Assembly: GCF_004912275.1 (NCBI RefSeq)
Contig: NZ_STGY01000083.1
Location: 186,001 to 250,000, forward strand
DNA from: Glycomyces buryatensis
GTDB lineage: Bacteria > Actinomycetota > Actinomycetes > Mycobacteriales > Micromonosporaceae
Reading direction: 5' to 3'
Length of the DNA stretch: 64,000 nt
Shown here: piece after piece, positions 37,549-45,552 of the stretch
Numbering within the stretch: the stretch's first letter is position 1
Layout: each line of letters starts with the position of its first letter
Program-made: the position numbers and the translations under genes
Notes under the pieces: generated by a model
Told to the model about the DNA's origin: nothing
The model's database searches: none
The model's input: the letters and a program-made list of their open reading frames with translations, nothing else

Positions 37549-37628
37549 AGCTTCTCCGCCGCCTTGACGACAAGGCCCAAGGCGATGAATCCAATCACCG
37601 TCAGCGCCAGATAGGCAAGATCGGGCAT
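37545..37628 (-). CDS. 27-aa single-helix micro-protein upstream of kdpF
   Basis: This ORF starts MPDLAYLALTVIGFIALG and ends KAAEKL: one hydrophobic helix with a charged C-terminus, the same architecture as KdpF. GAAGGAAGC precedes the ATG, and the stop overlaps the kdpF GTG. Similar short ORFs ending in VEKL-like tails precede kdpF in other actinobacteria to my recollection, but have no assigned function. It is the first gene of the kdp operon. Confidence 0.75.
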   Translation of the reverse strand: MPDLAYLALTVIGFIALGLVVKAAEKL

Positions 37629-37776
37629 TGCTTCCTTCTTCTCAATGGACTTCGGGGGGCGCGGCGTATTCCCGCGTCACCGTTCGAGGAGGTGTCCCGA
37701 CCGGCGAAACCGAGTGAACGCCGCCGCGCGGCCGCCGCCCACAGGTCTGACGCCTTCAATACGAGGGCCGCGCGGA

Positions 37777-37795
37777 TCTTGACGCGCTCTTGACG
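37777..37795 (-). promoter_or_regulatory. Putative KdpE-binding direct repeats
   Basis: CGTCAAGA occurs twice on the minus strand (37784-37777 and 37795-37788) with 11-bp spacing, the spacing expected for a dimer of an OmpR-family regulator. It lies about 150 bp upstream of the first kdp ORF, and TATTGA downstream of it could be a -10 element. Confidence 0.55.
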
Positions 37796-37925
37796 GGTCG
37801 GGTCCCGCATCGTGACCCACTGAACGGTGCACTCGTCCCAATGCCGGGACACGCCTGTTTTGCGGTGTTAAAACCGACTTGTGCGCCGCCGACTCCGGCG
37901 GCCGACGCAGAGGGGGAAGGTCCGC

Positions 37926-38426
37926 ATGAGCAAACTGATCGCCGTGGCGTATCCGGACGTGGCAACCGCCGATACGGTGCTGTCCAAGCTCGCCGACATG
38001 CAGAAACGCGAACTGATCCGGCTCGACGACGCGGTCGTGGTCGAGCACCGCGAGAACGGCAAGATCAAACTCCACCAGTCGAACTCGCTCGTCGGCGTCA
38101 GCACGGCGGGCGGGGCGCTGTGGGGCGGCCTGATCGGGCTGCTGTTCTTCGCCCCGCTGCTGGGCATGGCCGTCGGCGCGGCGGCCGGTGCCACCGGTGG
38201 GGCCATGACCGATGTGGGCGTGGACGACTCGTTCATGAAGAACCTCGGCCGGGAACTCGAACCGGGCGCGGCCGCGCTCGTTCTCCTGGTCCGCTCCGCC
38301 ACCGAGGACAAGGTCCTCGGCGAGCTCGGAGGCCAGTACCAGGGCCGGATCATCCAGACCTCGCTCTCCAGCGAGGAGGAGCAGCACCTGCGCGACCTGG
38401 TCGAGGCCGCGCGGCAGACCGGCTGA
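37926..38426 (+). CDS. DUF1269 membrane-associated protein
   Basis: A 166-aa protein of the DUF1269 family. A soluble N-terminus (KLIAVAYPDVATADTVLSKL) is followed by a glycine-rich hydrophobic hairpin (residues about 58-95: GGALWGGLIGLLFFAPLLGM, then AAGATGGAM) and a soluble C-terminal domain. The family is common in stress contexts; function is unknown. GGGGGAAGG precedes the ATG. It is divergent from kdp and may share its regulatory region. Confidence 0.85.
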   Translation: MSKLIAVAYPDVATADTVLSKLADMQKRELIRLDDAVVVEHRENGKIKLHQSNSLVGVSTAGGALWGGLIGLLFFAPLLGMAVGAAAGATGGAMTDVGVDDSFMKNLGRELEPGAAALVLLVRSATEDKVLGELGGQYQGRIIQTSLSSEEEQHLRDLVEAARQTG

Positions 38427-38434
38427 CGGCACAC

Positions 38435-38472
38435 CGTGGCGGGACCGGATACCCAGATCCGGCCCCGCCACG
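38435..38472 (+). terminator. Terminator after the DUF1269 gene
   Basis: A nearly perfect 16-bp inverted repeat (CGTGGCGGG.CCGGAT with ATCCGG.CCCGCCACG) begins 8 bp after the stop. There is no U-run. Confidence 0.65.
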
Positions 38473-38570
38473 TCGCACGTCCCCCTCCCCGAATCCCCAT
38501 TCGCGCCCCGTGCCCGCTTAGCGCGCTTACGCTCGCTCTCGTGAAGGCGACCGGGCGCACCGAGGGCGAC

Positions 38571-39713
38571 ATGCAGGGCTACCTCAGGTCCTACGTGCTG
38601 CCCGAAACCCCGTGGCACCGCATCGCCGCCGGGCACCCCACCACCGTGCTGTGGCTGCGGCTGCTGCCGCTCATCCTCCTCGCCGTCACCGTGCCGATCG
38701 CCTTCGTCACCCCGGTCATGATCCCGTACGCCAACTACGCGCTGGTTCTGTTGCCCGCGTTCACCGCCCTGGTCAACGGCCCCGTCGCCACCACCGCCGC
38801 CACGCTCTTCGTCATCGCGCTCGTCAGCGCCGGATCGGGAGCCCTGGGACTCCTCCCCTACCCGCAGAGCGCCTGGACCGACCTCCCGCCGATCGCGTTC
38901 GTCGGCCTCCTGTGCGCCGCACTCGCCTGGATCAGGAACCGGATCGTGATGCGGCTGCTGGAAATGACGCTCGTGGCCGAGACCGTCCAGGGCGCCATCC
39001 TCCCCGAACTCCCCGAGCACGTCGGCGGGCTGCGGGTCGCCGTCGCCTACCGCACCCACGAGGGCAGTCCCGGCCTCGTCGGCGGCGACTTCTACGAAGT
39101 GCAGGACACCGACCAGGGCATCCGGGCGGTCGTCGGCGACGTCCAGGGCCACGGCCTCACCACGGTCCACCTCACCGAGGCGCTCCTGGGAACCTTCCGG
39201 GAACGCGCCCTCGACGACCCCGACCTGGAAACCCTCGCCGCCCACATGGAACGGCGCGTCCGTCTCCACAACCGAGGCCGCGACGACTGGGAGCAGTCGT
39301 TCGCGACCGCCGCGCTCATCGAGATCACCCCCGGGCACGACACCGTCCGCATCGTCCTGTGCGGACACCCCGCCCCGCTGCTCGTGCGCGACAGCGCCAC
39401 TCCGCTCAACGTCCGGCCCATGCCGCCGCTCGGCCTGGCCGACTTCGGACTCCAGCGCACCGAGGTCCGCGAGGCAACGCTCATGCCCGGCGACCTCATC
39501 GTCGCCTTCAGCGACGGGCTGATCGAGGGCCGCAATGCCGACGGGCAGACGTTCCCGCTGATCTCCATGCTCAACGCCCACATCGCCTCCGGGATCAGCG
39601 ACCCGGACCGGCTGCACCACAAGCTCAAGGCCGACTTCCAGGGCGGCGGCTACGTCCGCACCGACGACCTCACCGTCCTCATCGTGCAGGTCCCCCGGCC
39701 GGGCCGTCGGTAG
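38571..39713 (+). CDS. Membrane-anchored SpoIIE/RsbU-type PP2C phosphatase
   Basis: A 380-aa protein. The N-terminal half has about four predicted membrane helices (residues 25-135), and the C-terminal half is a PP2C-like SpoIIE domain. Metal-binding Asp residues are in GLVGGDFYEVQ and RAVVGDVQGHG, with FSDGLIEGRN and DDLTVLIVQV at the end. These phosphatases dephosphorylate anti-sigma-factor antagonists. I chose the ATG at 38571 with GAGGG upstream; longer in-frame starts run through the previous terminator. No anti-sigma genes are adjacent. Confidence 0.88.
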   Translation: MQGYLRSYVLPETPWHRIAAGHPTTVLWLRLLPLILLAVTVPIAFVTPVMIPYANYALVLLPAFTALVNGPVATTAATLFVIALVSAGSGALGLLPYPQSAWTDLPPIAFVGLLCAALAWIRNRIVMRLLEMTLVAETVQGAILPELPEHVGGLRVAVAYRTHEGSPGLVGGDFYEVQDTDQGIRAVVGDVQGHGLTTVHLTEALLGTFRERALDDPDLETLAAHMERRVRLHNRGRDDWEQSFATAALIEITPGHDTVRIVLCGHPAPLLVRDSATPLNVRPMPPLGLADFGLQRTEVREATLMPGDLIVAFSDGLIEGRNADGQTFPLISMLNAHIASGISDPDRLHHKLKADFQGGGYVRTDDLTVLIVQVPRPGRR

Positions 39714-39749
39714 CGCCGCCTAGGTCTCTTAGTGGGCGGTACCCGCCGA

Positions 39750-40860
39750 TCAGGCGGTCTTCCCGTACGGGAAGAACGACGCCAGTCCCTCGGAAAGCGG
39801 CGCTTCGGTCCGGATGAGCTCCCATTCGGGGAACCGCTTCGCGACGTCCGCGGTGAACTCGCGTCGGCGCACGTGTCGGGCCGTCAGGCTCCCCGGGAAG
39901 TTCGTGGAGTAGGTGAGCACGAACCGATCAGCGCTGCCGAAAAGCTTCGACAGGTAGGCGTCGTAGTCGGTGTCGACTGGGAAGTGGAAGAGCACGTCCA
40001 TGCTCAAGGCGAGATCCCGGCCTTCCGAACGGTCGATACCGTCCGCCAGTTCGAAGCGATAGCAAGGCTGCGCCGCAAACCGCTCGCGCATGCGCCGCAC
40101 AATGGTCTCGGAGACGTCGACGCCCAGGTACGAGGCGCCGTGCAGGTCGATCTTCTCGAGGACCTGACCGTCTCCGCAGCCCCAGTCGATCACACTGGCA
40201 ATCTGCCGCTCCTTGATGAGGTCGCTGACATACTGCGCCTTGTGGGCGCCCTGTTCGCCGCGCGATCCCTCGTCTGAGTCCTTGCGCCCCGGTAACGCCG
40301 CTCCCAGTAAACGGTTGGGGTGTAGCCCAGCCGCTCTCGGAGGCGGTCCGATCGCACGCTGCGCGTCAGCCGCTCCGTCAGCGCCCGGTCCGAGAAATTG
40401 TCGGCGAGGTAGGACCAGGCCGACGACTGCTGCGACGCATACCGGTCCGGATCGGACATCAGCGCCTCCGCGATGGACGCGACCTAGTCGGGCTCGCAGT
40501 AGACCGCGGCGGGCCCGAACGTGGACCGGAACCGCGGGTCCATGATGACCTGCACGCCCGCGGCAATGGTGCCGAAGTGGTGGGAGGTCCAACCGGGCGG
40601 TATCGCCCCGAGGATGCGTTCGATCGCCTCGTGGCCTCCCAGCATGTGAACCTCCAGGTCCGCGGCGGTGGGTTAGGCGGCGCGGAGCCGCTTGGCCATG
40701 TTCGGGAACTTCGTGATGTGGTCGCGGCTGTGCCGCCCGATCCGGAGCGGATCGTCCTCCCGCCGGAGCCTTCGGTGTTTGGGCGTCCACTCGGCGATTT
40801 CGATGGTCTCGTACCAGAAGTCGTCTGCCAGTTCGATTCCGGCGAGCTCCACACCACATG
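39750..40860 (-). pseudogene. Glycosyltransferase-methyltransferase fusion pseudogene
   Basis: The left part (39750-40290) is a SAM-dependent methyltransferase with SVIDWGCGDGQVLEKI and YLGVDVSE. The right part is the C-terminal half of a group 1 glycosyltransferase (LRIGRHSRDHITKFP, then LEVHMLGGHEAIERILGAIP, then FGPAAVYCEPD). One frame is broken by TAA (40673-40675) and TAG after CEPD (about 40486). A 1-nt loss in the C-run at 40287-40290 then shifts frame; adding one base there joins YWERRYRG to RKDSDEGSRGEQG. The N-terminus is missing and ends at an iteron array (40880). It was once probably part of the polysaccharide locus. Confidence 0.8.
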
Positions 40861-40879
40861 GGCCCCCTCGCGGGGCCCA

Positions 40880-40919
40880 TGTGTTCGTCTGTGACCGCTT
40901 GTGAATGGCCGTGACCGTT
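40880..40919 (+). repeat. TGTG 10-bp iteron array, copy A
   Basis: Four contiguous 10-bp units (TGTGTTCGTC, TGTGACCGCT, TGTGAATGGC, CGTGACCGTT) follow an inverted repeat CACATGGGCCCC/GGGGCCCATGTG (about 40855-40884). It abuts the truncated end of the glycosyltransferase pseudogene. Copies B and C share unit length, order and consensus TGTGaCCGgC. Confidence 0.75.
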
Positions 40920-41038
40920 CTCAGGCCGGTACGACCGCTGGCTATCGCGGTGTGGACGTTCGACTCCGATTGTGCGTTCACCTGGCGGATTTCGGCCCTG
41001 TGCGCGCGGACGCGCCGGGGGCTTCTTCGTAAACGGCC

Positions 41039-41195
41039 GAGCCGGTCTCGGTCTTCGGGGAGCTCGCGCCCGAACGGCTCCTGGCATGCGCGCGGGCCCA
41101 GACCGAGGACGAGCAGGCCTTCAGCGATCCGTTCTATGAGCACGCCCGCGAAGGGGCGATCGAACGCTACGAGCAGTTCCTGGCCGCCTATTGTC
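41039..41195 (+). pseudogene. Gene remnant of unknown family
   Basis: A plus-strand frame opening after a TAA reads like a real protein end: EPVSVFGELAPERLLACARA, then DEQAFSDPFYEHAREGAIE, then RYEQFLAAY. It has no start codon or Shine-Dalgarno and no recognised domain. I take it as a fragment left by rearrangement. Confidence 0.35.
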
Positions 41196-41257
41196 ACACT
41201 GGTACTCGGGTGATTCGCAAAAGCCCGCCCTTGAATTACGCAAAGAGCACGTGAAGG

Positions 41258-41289
41258 TGCCGCCTAGCTTCGGTTGAAACTAGGCGGCA
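41258..41289 (-). terminator. Hairpin after the IPT/TIG gene
   Basis: A 10-bp perfect stem (TGCCGCCTAG with CTAGGCGGCA) with a 12-nt loop lies 21 bp beyond the stop of the IPT/TIG gene, read on the minus strand. No U-run. Confidence 0.6.
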
Positions 41290-41309
41290 GCGGCCGTTTG
41301 CGTTCGCGG

Positions 41310-41621
41310 TCAGGAACGGACGGTGAACTTAAGCCTGTTGCTCTCCCCGGCGCCGTTGGACACCAGGATCTGCCCGCCACCGGCGGGCAGGCCCTGCGGG
41401 ACCCGCACCTTCACCTGGTGGTCCTCGCCGCGGTGGACGATCTCGCCGCGGCGAGAGTCATGCCCGATTTGGAAGGTGCACTTGTCCACCGATGCCAGGT
41501 GGTTGCCCCTGATGGTGATGGTGTCGCCCTCCCTGCCGGACTCAGGCGACGCCTGATTGATGTCGGGCGCCTGGTAGGCGACATCTTCGTTGGGTCCGGG
41601 TCGCTGCTGTGCCTGTGTCAT
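41310..41621 (-). CDS. Small IPT/TIG-domain protein
   Basis: A 103-aa protein that is almost entirely one IPT/TIG immunoglobulin-like domain: PDINQASPESGREGDTITIRG, then FQIGHDSRRGEIVHR, then VRVPQGLPAGGGQILVSNG. There is no signal peptide, so it is probably cytosolic or released another way. TIG domains bind proteins or carbohydrates. A GGGGGAAC stretch lies upstream of the ATG. It is isolated within the decay zone. Confidence 0.75.
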   Translation of the reverse strand: MTQAQQRPGPNEDVAYQAPDINQASPESGREGDTITIRGNHLASVDKCTFQIGHDSRRGEIVHRGEDHQVKVRVPQGLPAGGGQILVSNGAGESNRLKFTVRS

Positions 41622-42087
41622 CTTGTTCCCCCGTAATCGATGACCGACTCTGGATGATCCGAGAGTCGCTCACATCAGAGTCTGCGGGAGGAGGAAGCCG
41701 GCGCGGCAAAACCGTGAAACTCGAACTGTCAGAAATGCGACACAACCATCCCATGCCCGCCCACCTGCGCTAGCCGATCCCCGTCCTCGGTCATGCCGCC
41801 GAGGACTCAATCGCCCGGAACCCTTGGCGAGCCAGTGCCGGGTCTCTACAAGCTCCGTCAGGTCCAGATCATGAGTTTTCCTTAGAGCGATACGGTCGCC
41901 AGTGAGCTGCTGGTCCCCAAGGTCCCCTGCGCTTGTGGCCGCTCCTTACTGTCCATTATGGATCATTAAACCAAGAGCCGTTGGAGTGGACAACAAGGGT
42001 CGACGAGGGCTCTTGACAGAGCGCATCATCTGGCCCCGAACTGGGCAGGCGCTTCTTGAACAGGGATGCCAAATGGGTTTTGTCGGC
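41622..42087. other. Gene-poor region left of the tRNA fragment
   Basis: About 470 bp with GC content lower than the surroundings. No ORF is convincing. A TTGACA at about 42013-42018 could be a -35 element. Otherwise I see only unassigned sequence, consistent with leftover mobile-element DNA. Confidence 0.4.
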
Positions 42088-42130
42088 TTCACACGCGAGG
42101 GTCCACTGGTTCGATCCCAGTATCGACCAC
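42088..42130 (+). other. 3' tRNA-Val(CAC)-like fragment (candidate attachment site)
   Basis: From TTCACAC (an anticodon loop with CAC) the sequence runs through a variable loop to a perfect T-arm (ACTGG, TTCGATC, CCAGT at 42105-42121), then ATCGACC-A, an acceptor 3' strand and discriminator base. The 5' half of a tRNA is absent: no D-arm and no matching GGTCGAT upstream. Such 3' halves are the usual scar left when a tyrosine integrase uses a tRNA gene. Confidence 0.65.
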
Positions 42131-42131
42131 T

Positions 42132-42181
42132 TGTGGACCCCTGTGTCCGTTTGTGACCGGCTGTGTAGGGCTGTGATCGGC
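42132..42181 (+). repeat. TGTG 10-bp iteron array, copy B
   Basis: Five contiguous 10-bp units (TGTGGACCCC, TGTGTCCGTT, TGTGACCGGC, TGTGTAGGGC, TGTGATCGGC) start directly after the tRNA-like fragment. Same period and consensus as copies A and C. Confidence 0.75.
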
Positions 42182-42408
42182 CAGTGGGGTCGATGTTCGA
42201 GCCGGCGTTTGTTCCGGACGTGACCTGTTCGGTGGACTGTCCCCGTGGCTCGCGGCCGGTATCGTCAAGGCATGGTGACGGCCCCCTTCGCCCACTCCTT
42301 GCCCGATCACCGCGATGCTATGCGCGCGGGGACGATCCGTTGCCGAATCTGCAAGCTCGGGCTTGCCGGACCCGTAGCGGTCGGCTGCGCGGTAGCGGTG
42401 GTGGGGCC

Positions 42409-43242
42409 GTGATCGAGTTCGGTGCGCTCGCCGGATCGGCGGCGAAGTCCCTTGTCCAGCAGTTGGCCCGTGGCGTGGTCGCGGGTCGCGGTCGGCAGCG
42501 GTTGCGGGCCGGCAAAGATTCCTCGGATCTGCAGAAGGCCCTGGTCGCGATCGATAAGGACGGTGTCGATGATGCCGCTCAAGAGCTGTTCACCGATCCC
42601 GAGGAGCAGGAGAGCTTCCGCCGCGGGTTGATCGATCAGGACCGGGGAGCGTGGCCGCTGGTAAACGGCACCTATCCGGGAGATCTGGTCGCCGTGGCCT
42701 GCGGGTGGGTGGCGCCGCTGCTGGCCGCAGTCGACGAAGGCGGCCGTGTTCCGGCCGTCCGATCCGATCATCCGTGGGTAGAGGCGGTATCGGTAGCGAT
42801 CATGGGGCGGTTGCAGCATTGGGCGTTGCGCGGCGACAGCGCCGTCACGCCCATGTGGCAGGCGTTCCTGACCGAGACCGAAGCGGCAGAGGTCTTCGAC
42901 CCGGGCAAGGTCCCGCCGCGGCTGGAAGAACTGCATCGGGAGTCGCTGTTCGACATCCTGCAGTTCAAGCACCGTTCGGTGCAATTCGTGACCGAAGGGC
43001 TCCATGATCGCGAAGCGGCGGCAACGATCACCTGGGTCCGGGATGGTGAGGGGGAACCGGGGATAGCGGTCGGGGTGATCACCGGTTGGGCCGGGACCGG
43101 CAAGTCGCGGTTGGCCGCTGAAGCCTGCGACCGCCTGGTCGATGCGGCGCCGGAGTGGCAGGCCGGGTTCGCAGACTACGCAGCGCTACCCGCAGTGGCA
43201 GTGCCGCAGCGGCCGATGCTGCTGGTGTGCGGCTACCCCTAA
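42409..43242 (+). pseudogene. N-terminal piece of a P-loop NTPase/TPR (STAND-like) gene
   Basis: 277 codons starting GTG (VIEFGALAGSAAKSLVQQL). An N-terminal alpha-helical domain of about 220 residues leads to Walker A ITGWAGTGKSRLA (near residue 240). The reading then stops (TAA at 43240) shortly after VPQRPMLLVCGYP, before Walker B and the rest of the ATPase. A TPR-encoding tail in the same orientation lies 1.5 kb downstream (44790-45170), so I infer one gene interrupted by 43243-44790. STAND NTPases with TPR tails often act in signalling or anti-phage defence. Confidence 0.65.
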
Positions 43243-43382
43243 AAGGCCACCAACAAATGCCACCGAAATTCGGACTCGGCGCCGAAGGTGGCCGGGCGGC
43301 GGATCGCGCCGACGTGGTCGCACAGGTACTCCCACACCTCGTGGGTGCTCTCATCGGCGCCGGATACCAGCTCCTTTCGGTC
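43243..43382. other. Unassigned sequence at the insertion edge
   Basis: This short region lies between the truncated NTPase gene and the small minus-strand ORF. I see no gene, repeat or hairpin of note. It holds the left boundary of the material interrupting the NTPase gene. Confidence 0.4.
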
Positions 43383-43781
43383 TCAACTCCCCGTCCTGAG
43401 CTGGAAGACCCTCCGCGTCTTGGAGCTGGCGCCCCGCTTGCGTTCGAACTTCGGGAGCGATTCAAGCAGGCCCTCCGCGTCGAAGGCGGAGGTGCCGATC
43501 GAGGTCGCGGTGTGTTGCTGCGAGCTGCCGGCGTTCGATTCGGTGTCGACGCTCGGTGTGCCGTGTAAACCCGACCCGCCTTCAGCGCCATCGATGATCT
43601 CCTGCGCCGTCTCAACAGCTTGGGCAAGAATCGACTTCACCCCGTCGACCTGGCCGGCTAGCCCGCTCATGTGTCGCGCGTCAGTCTTGAACCCGAGTGC
43701 CCCAGTCTCGCTCACCAACGTGAAGTGGCCGACCCTCGAGCGGACTCGCCAAGCTCGCCAACGACTGAGCCGCGTCGGCAC
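43383..43781 (-). CDS. Hypothetical hydrophilic protein
   Basis: Up to 132 aa; the likely native start is GTG or ATG near LVSETGALGF or MSGLAGQVDG, giving about 95-110 aa. The part GQVDGVKSILAQAVETAQEI is an amphipathic helix; the rest is Ser/Gly-rich and polar. The layout recalls small ESX/WXG-type or accessory proteins, but no WXG motif is seen. I do not recognise the family. Third-position GC is high, which supports coding. Confidence 0.4.
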   Translation of the reverse strand: MPTRLSRWRAWRVRSRVGHFTLVSETGALGFKTDARHMSGLAGQVDGVKSILAQAVETAQEIIDGAEGGSGLHGTPSVDTESNAGSSQQHTATSIGTSAFDAEGLLESLPKFERKRGASSKTRRVFQLRTGS

Positions 43782-43837
43782 GGCCCCGCTGTCGGAACGC
43801 CGGGAACGGGGCGTTCGGCCGTCCAGGCCGCGAACGC

Positions 43838-44635
43838 CTATCCGGCGGCGAGGACCTTTCGCAGCACCGGCGCGAACGCCTCCGGCTGCTCGGCGAACCC
43901 GGCGTGCCCGCCGGGGAAGCCGACCGGCTCGACACCGAGCAGGTCGGCCAGCGCAGTCGAGGTCGGGAAGGTGGTCAGGCCGTGCGAGTGCTCGCCGATG
44001 CCGACGACGATTCTCGCCTTCCGAAGCGCCTCGATGTCCGGCTCGTACCGCACCGTGTGCAGCAGCTCGTGCGCGAAGAACCGGGAGCCGTTGGCGATGT
44101 CCTGCTCCGAGGGCTCCTGCTGCGGGGGCGGAGCGTCGTCCTCGCCGAAGCCGGCGTCGGCCATGAACCGCCCGAACGCCGCGCCCAGTCCGTCGCGGTG
44201 GAAGATCTCGACGTTCTCCCGGGTCGAGGCCAGCCGGTCCTCCGCGTCCGGCAGCAGCGTCAGCAGCGGCGGCTCGTGCGCGACGACCGTGCCCACCCGG
44301 TCCGGGTGCCGGGTCGCCAGCGCGAGCGCGGTGACCGCGCCGCCGCTGGAGCCGAGGACGTCGGCCCTGTCCGCTTCGAGGTCGTCGAGGACGGCCGCGA
44401 CGTCGTCGGCGCGCAGGTCCGGTGTCGAGTCCTGCTCGGGATCGTTCAGGCGGCTGTTCGAGATGCCGCGTGGGTCGTGGGTCACGACCCTGTACCGGTC
44501 GGACAGGAGCTCGGCGATGGGCGCGAAAGCGGCGGCCTCCATCGGGGACCCGAGCGCGAGCAGCACGGGGCCTGAGCCGCGGACCTCGTAATAGAGCTCG
44601 GCGTCGCGGACGGCGAGCGTCTTGGCGGTAGTCAT
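43838..44635 (-). CDS. Alpha/beta-fold hydrolase
   Basis: A 265-aa alpha/beta hydrolase. The nucleophile Ser is in LGSSGGAVTAL (about residue 95), the oxyanion region in LLALGSPMEAAA, HDPRG lies near residue 50, and the catalytic His is in GGHAGFAEQP near the C-terminus. Substrate unknown. I chose the ATG at 44635, which has GAAAGG 14 bp upstream. It sits inside the interval that splits the NTPase gene and so was probably brought in. Confidence 0.87.
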   Translation of the reverse strand: MTTAKTLAVRDAELYYEVRGSGPVLLALGSPMEAAAFAPIAELLSDRYRVVTHDPRGISNSRLNDPEQDSTPDLRADDVAAVLDDLEADRADVLGSSGGAVTALALATRHPDRVGTVVAHEPPLLTLLPDAEDRLASTRENVEIFHRDGLGAAFGRFMADAGFGEDDAPPPQQEPSEQDIANGSRFFAHELLHTVRYEPDIEALRKARIVVGIGEHSHGLTTFPTSTALADLLGVEPVGFPGGHAGFAEQPEAFAPVLRKVLAAG

Positions 44636-44789
44636 GAGATGTTGCACCTTTCTGGTCGTCCTCTCTAAGGGCAGACGACGCGGCCGTCTCGGATTCATCG
44701 GTGCGCCGGATACGGACTTCGAAACCTACAGCGCTCGAGCCTTGGGGTTACCATTGCCAACTCGGTTCCCTGCCGCTTAGCCTGGTCGA

Positions 44790-45170
44790 ATCCCGCGGAG
44801 GCAGGGCGGCGAGCGGAGGCGCTGGCGGCCGCCGAGCGGGCGGTGGCGATGCGCGAGGAATTGGCCGAGGGCAACCGCGCCGCTTACCTGCCCCACCTGG
44901 CGCGGTCGGTGTGGATGACTGCCCATGTCCGGCAGGTTCTCGGCGTTGAGCTGGACGCCGCGCTCGTAATACTGCGACCGCGGGATCGGCCACTACCGCG
45001 AACTGAGCGAGGCCGAACCCGACGTTTTCAGCGACGACCTCGCGGCGGTCGAAGCACTGCGACGGACCCTGATCGAACAACGCGTCGAGCCCGCCGACGC
45101 CGGTGAAGCGCCTATGTGGCGCTTGCAGACGGAGCGGACCAGCCGCTTGACACTGCGGAGACTGATCTGA
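44790..45170 (+). pseudogene. C-terminal TPR remnant of the split NTPase gene
   Basis: The plus frame reads EALAAAERAVAMREELAEGN, then RAAYLPHLARSVW, TPR-like units of the AV.LYRELAE..P..YLPDLA type. An extra T at 44967 shifts the frame; removing it joins LDAALEYCDRG to IGHYRELSEAEPDVFSDDL, which runs to a TGA at 45168-45170. There is no start codon. This matches the tail expected for the NTPase piece at 42409-43242. Confidence 0.6.
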
Positions 45171-45186
45171 ACCCTCTCCGTTCAGA

Positions 45187-45525
45187 TCAGATCGCCCGAG
45201 TTCGAAGCTGCAGCCCTGACTTCCGGGCGTTCGCGATCAAGCGCTTGACACTTCGGTCGCTGATGCCATACTGGACAGCGAGGGTCTTCTGCGGCACGCC
45301 GTGGTTGTACGCCATAAGGATAGCTTCACGCTGTTCAGCTGTGAGCCGCCGATTCAGTGATCGCGGGGGCACCGGTGGCGCATCGTCAAGGGCGGGCTCG
45401 CAGTCGGAACGCGGCTCCCATGAGGGGCCTGAATCCGAGAGCCAAGACTTGACAGGCTCCGCGAGGCGATCCAGTGAGCCGTCTAGCTGGGGGTTTGGGT
45501 TCGCATAAGCGTGCAGTACCTCCAC
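45187..45525 (-). CDS. Small HTH protein, intact copy
   Basis: A 112-aa protein. The N-terminus (MEVLHAYANPNPQLDGSLDR) is polar and the C-terminus is a resolvase/homeodomain-like HTH: RLTAEQREAILMAYNHGVPQ, then KTLAVQYGISDRSVKRLI. It resembles the DNA-binding part of recombinases or transposase regulators without a catalytic domain. A damaged second copy lies at 56630-56863. Iteron copy C begins 28 bp upstream of its start, so it may act there. Confidence 0.6.
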   Translation of the reverse strand: MEVLHAYANPNPQLDGSLDRLAEPVKSWLSDSGPSWEPRSDCEPALDDAPPVPPRSLNRRLTAEQREAILMAYNHGVPQKTLAVQYGISDRSVKRLIANARKSGLQLRTRAI

Positions 45526-45552
45526 CCCGCACCGGCCCCCTCATGGTGCCCA

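Noticed and set aside
42088-42130. Intact tRNA gene
   Set aside because: Only the 3' part is present; there is no D-arm and no 5' acceptor strand that pairs with ATCGACC.
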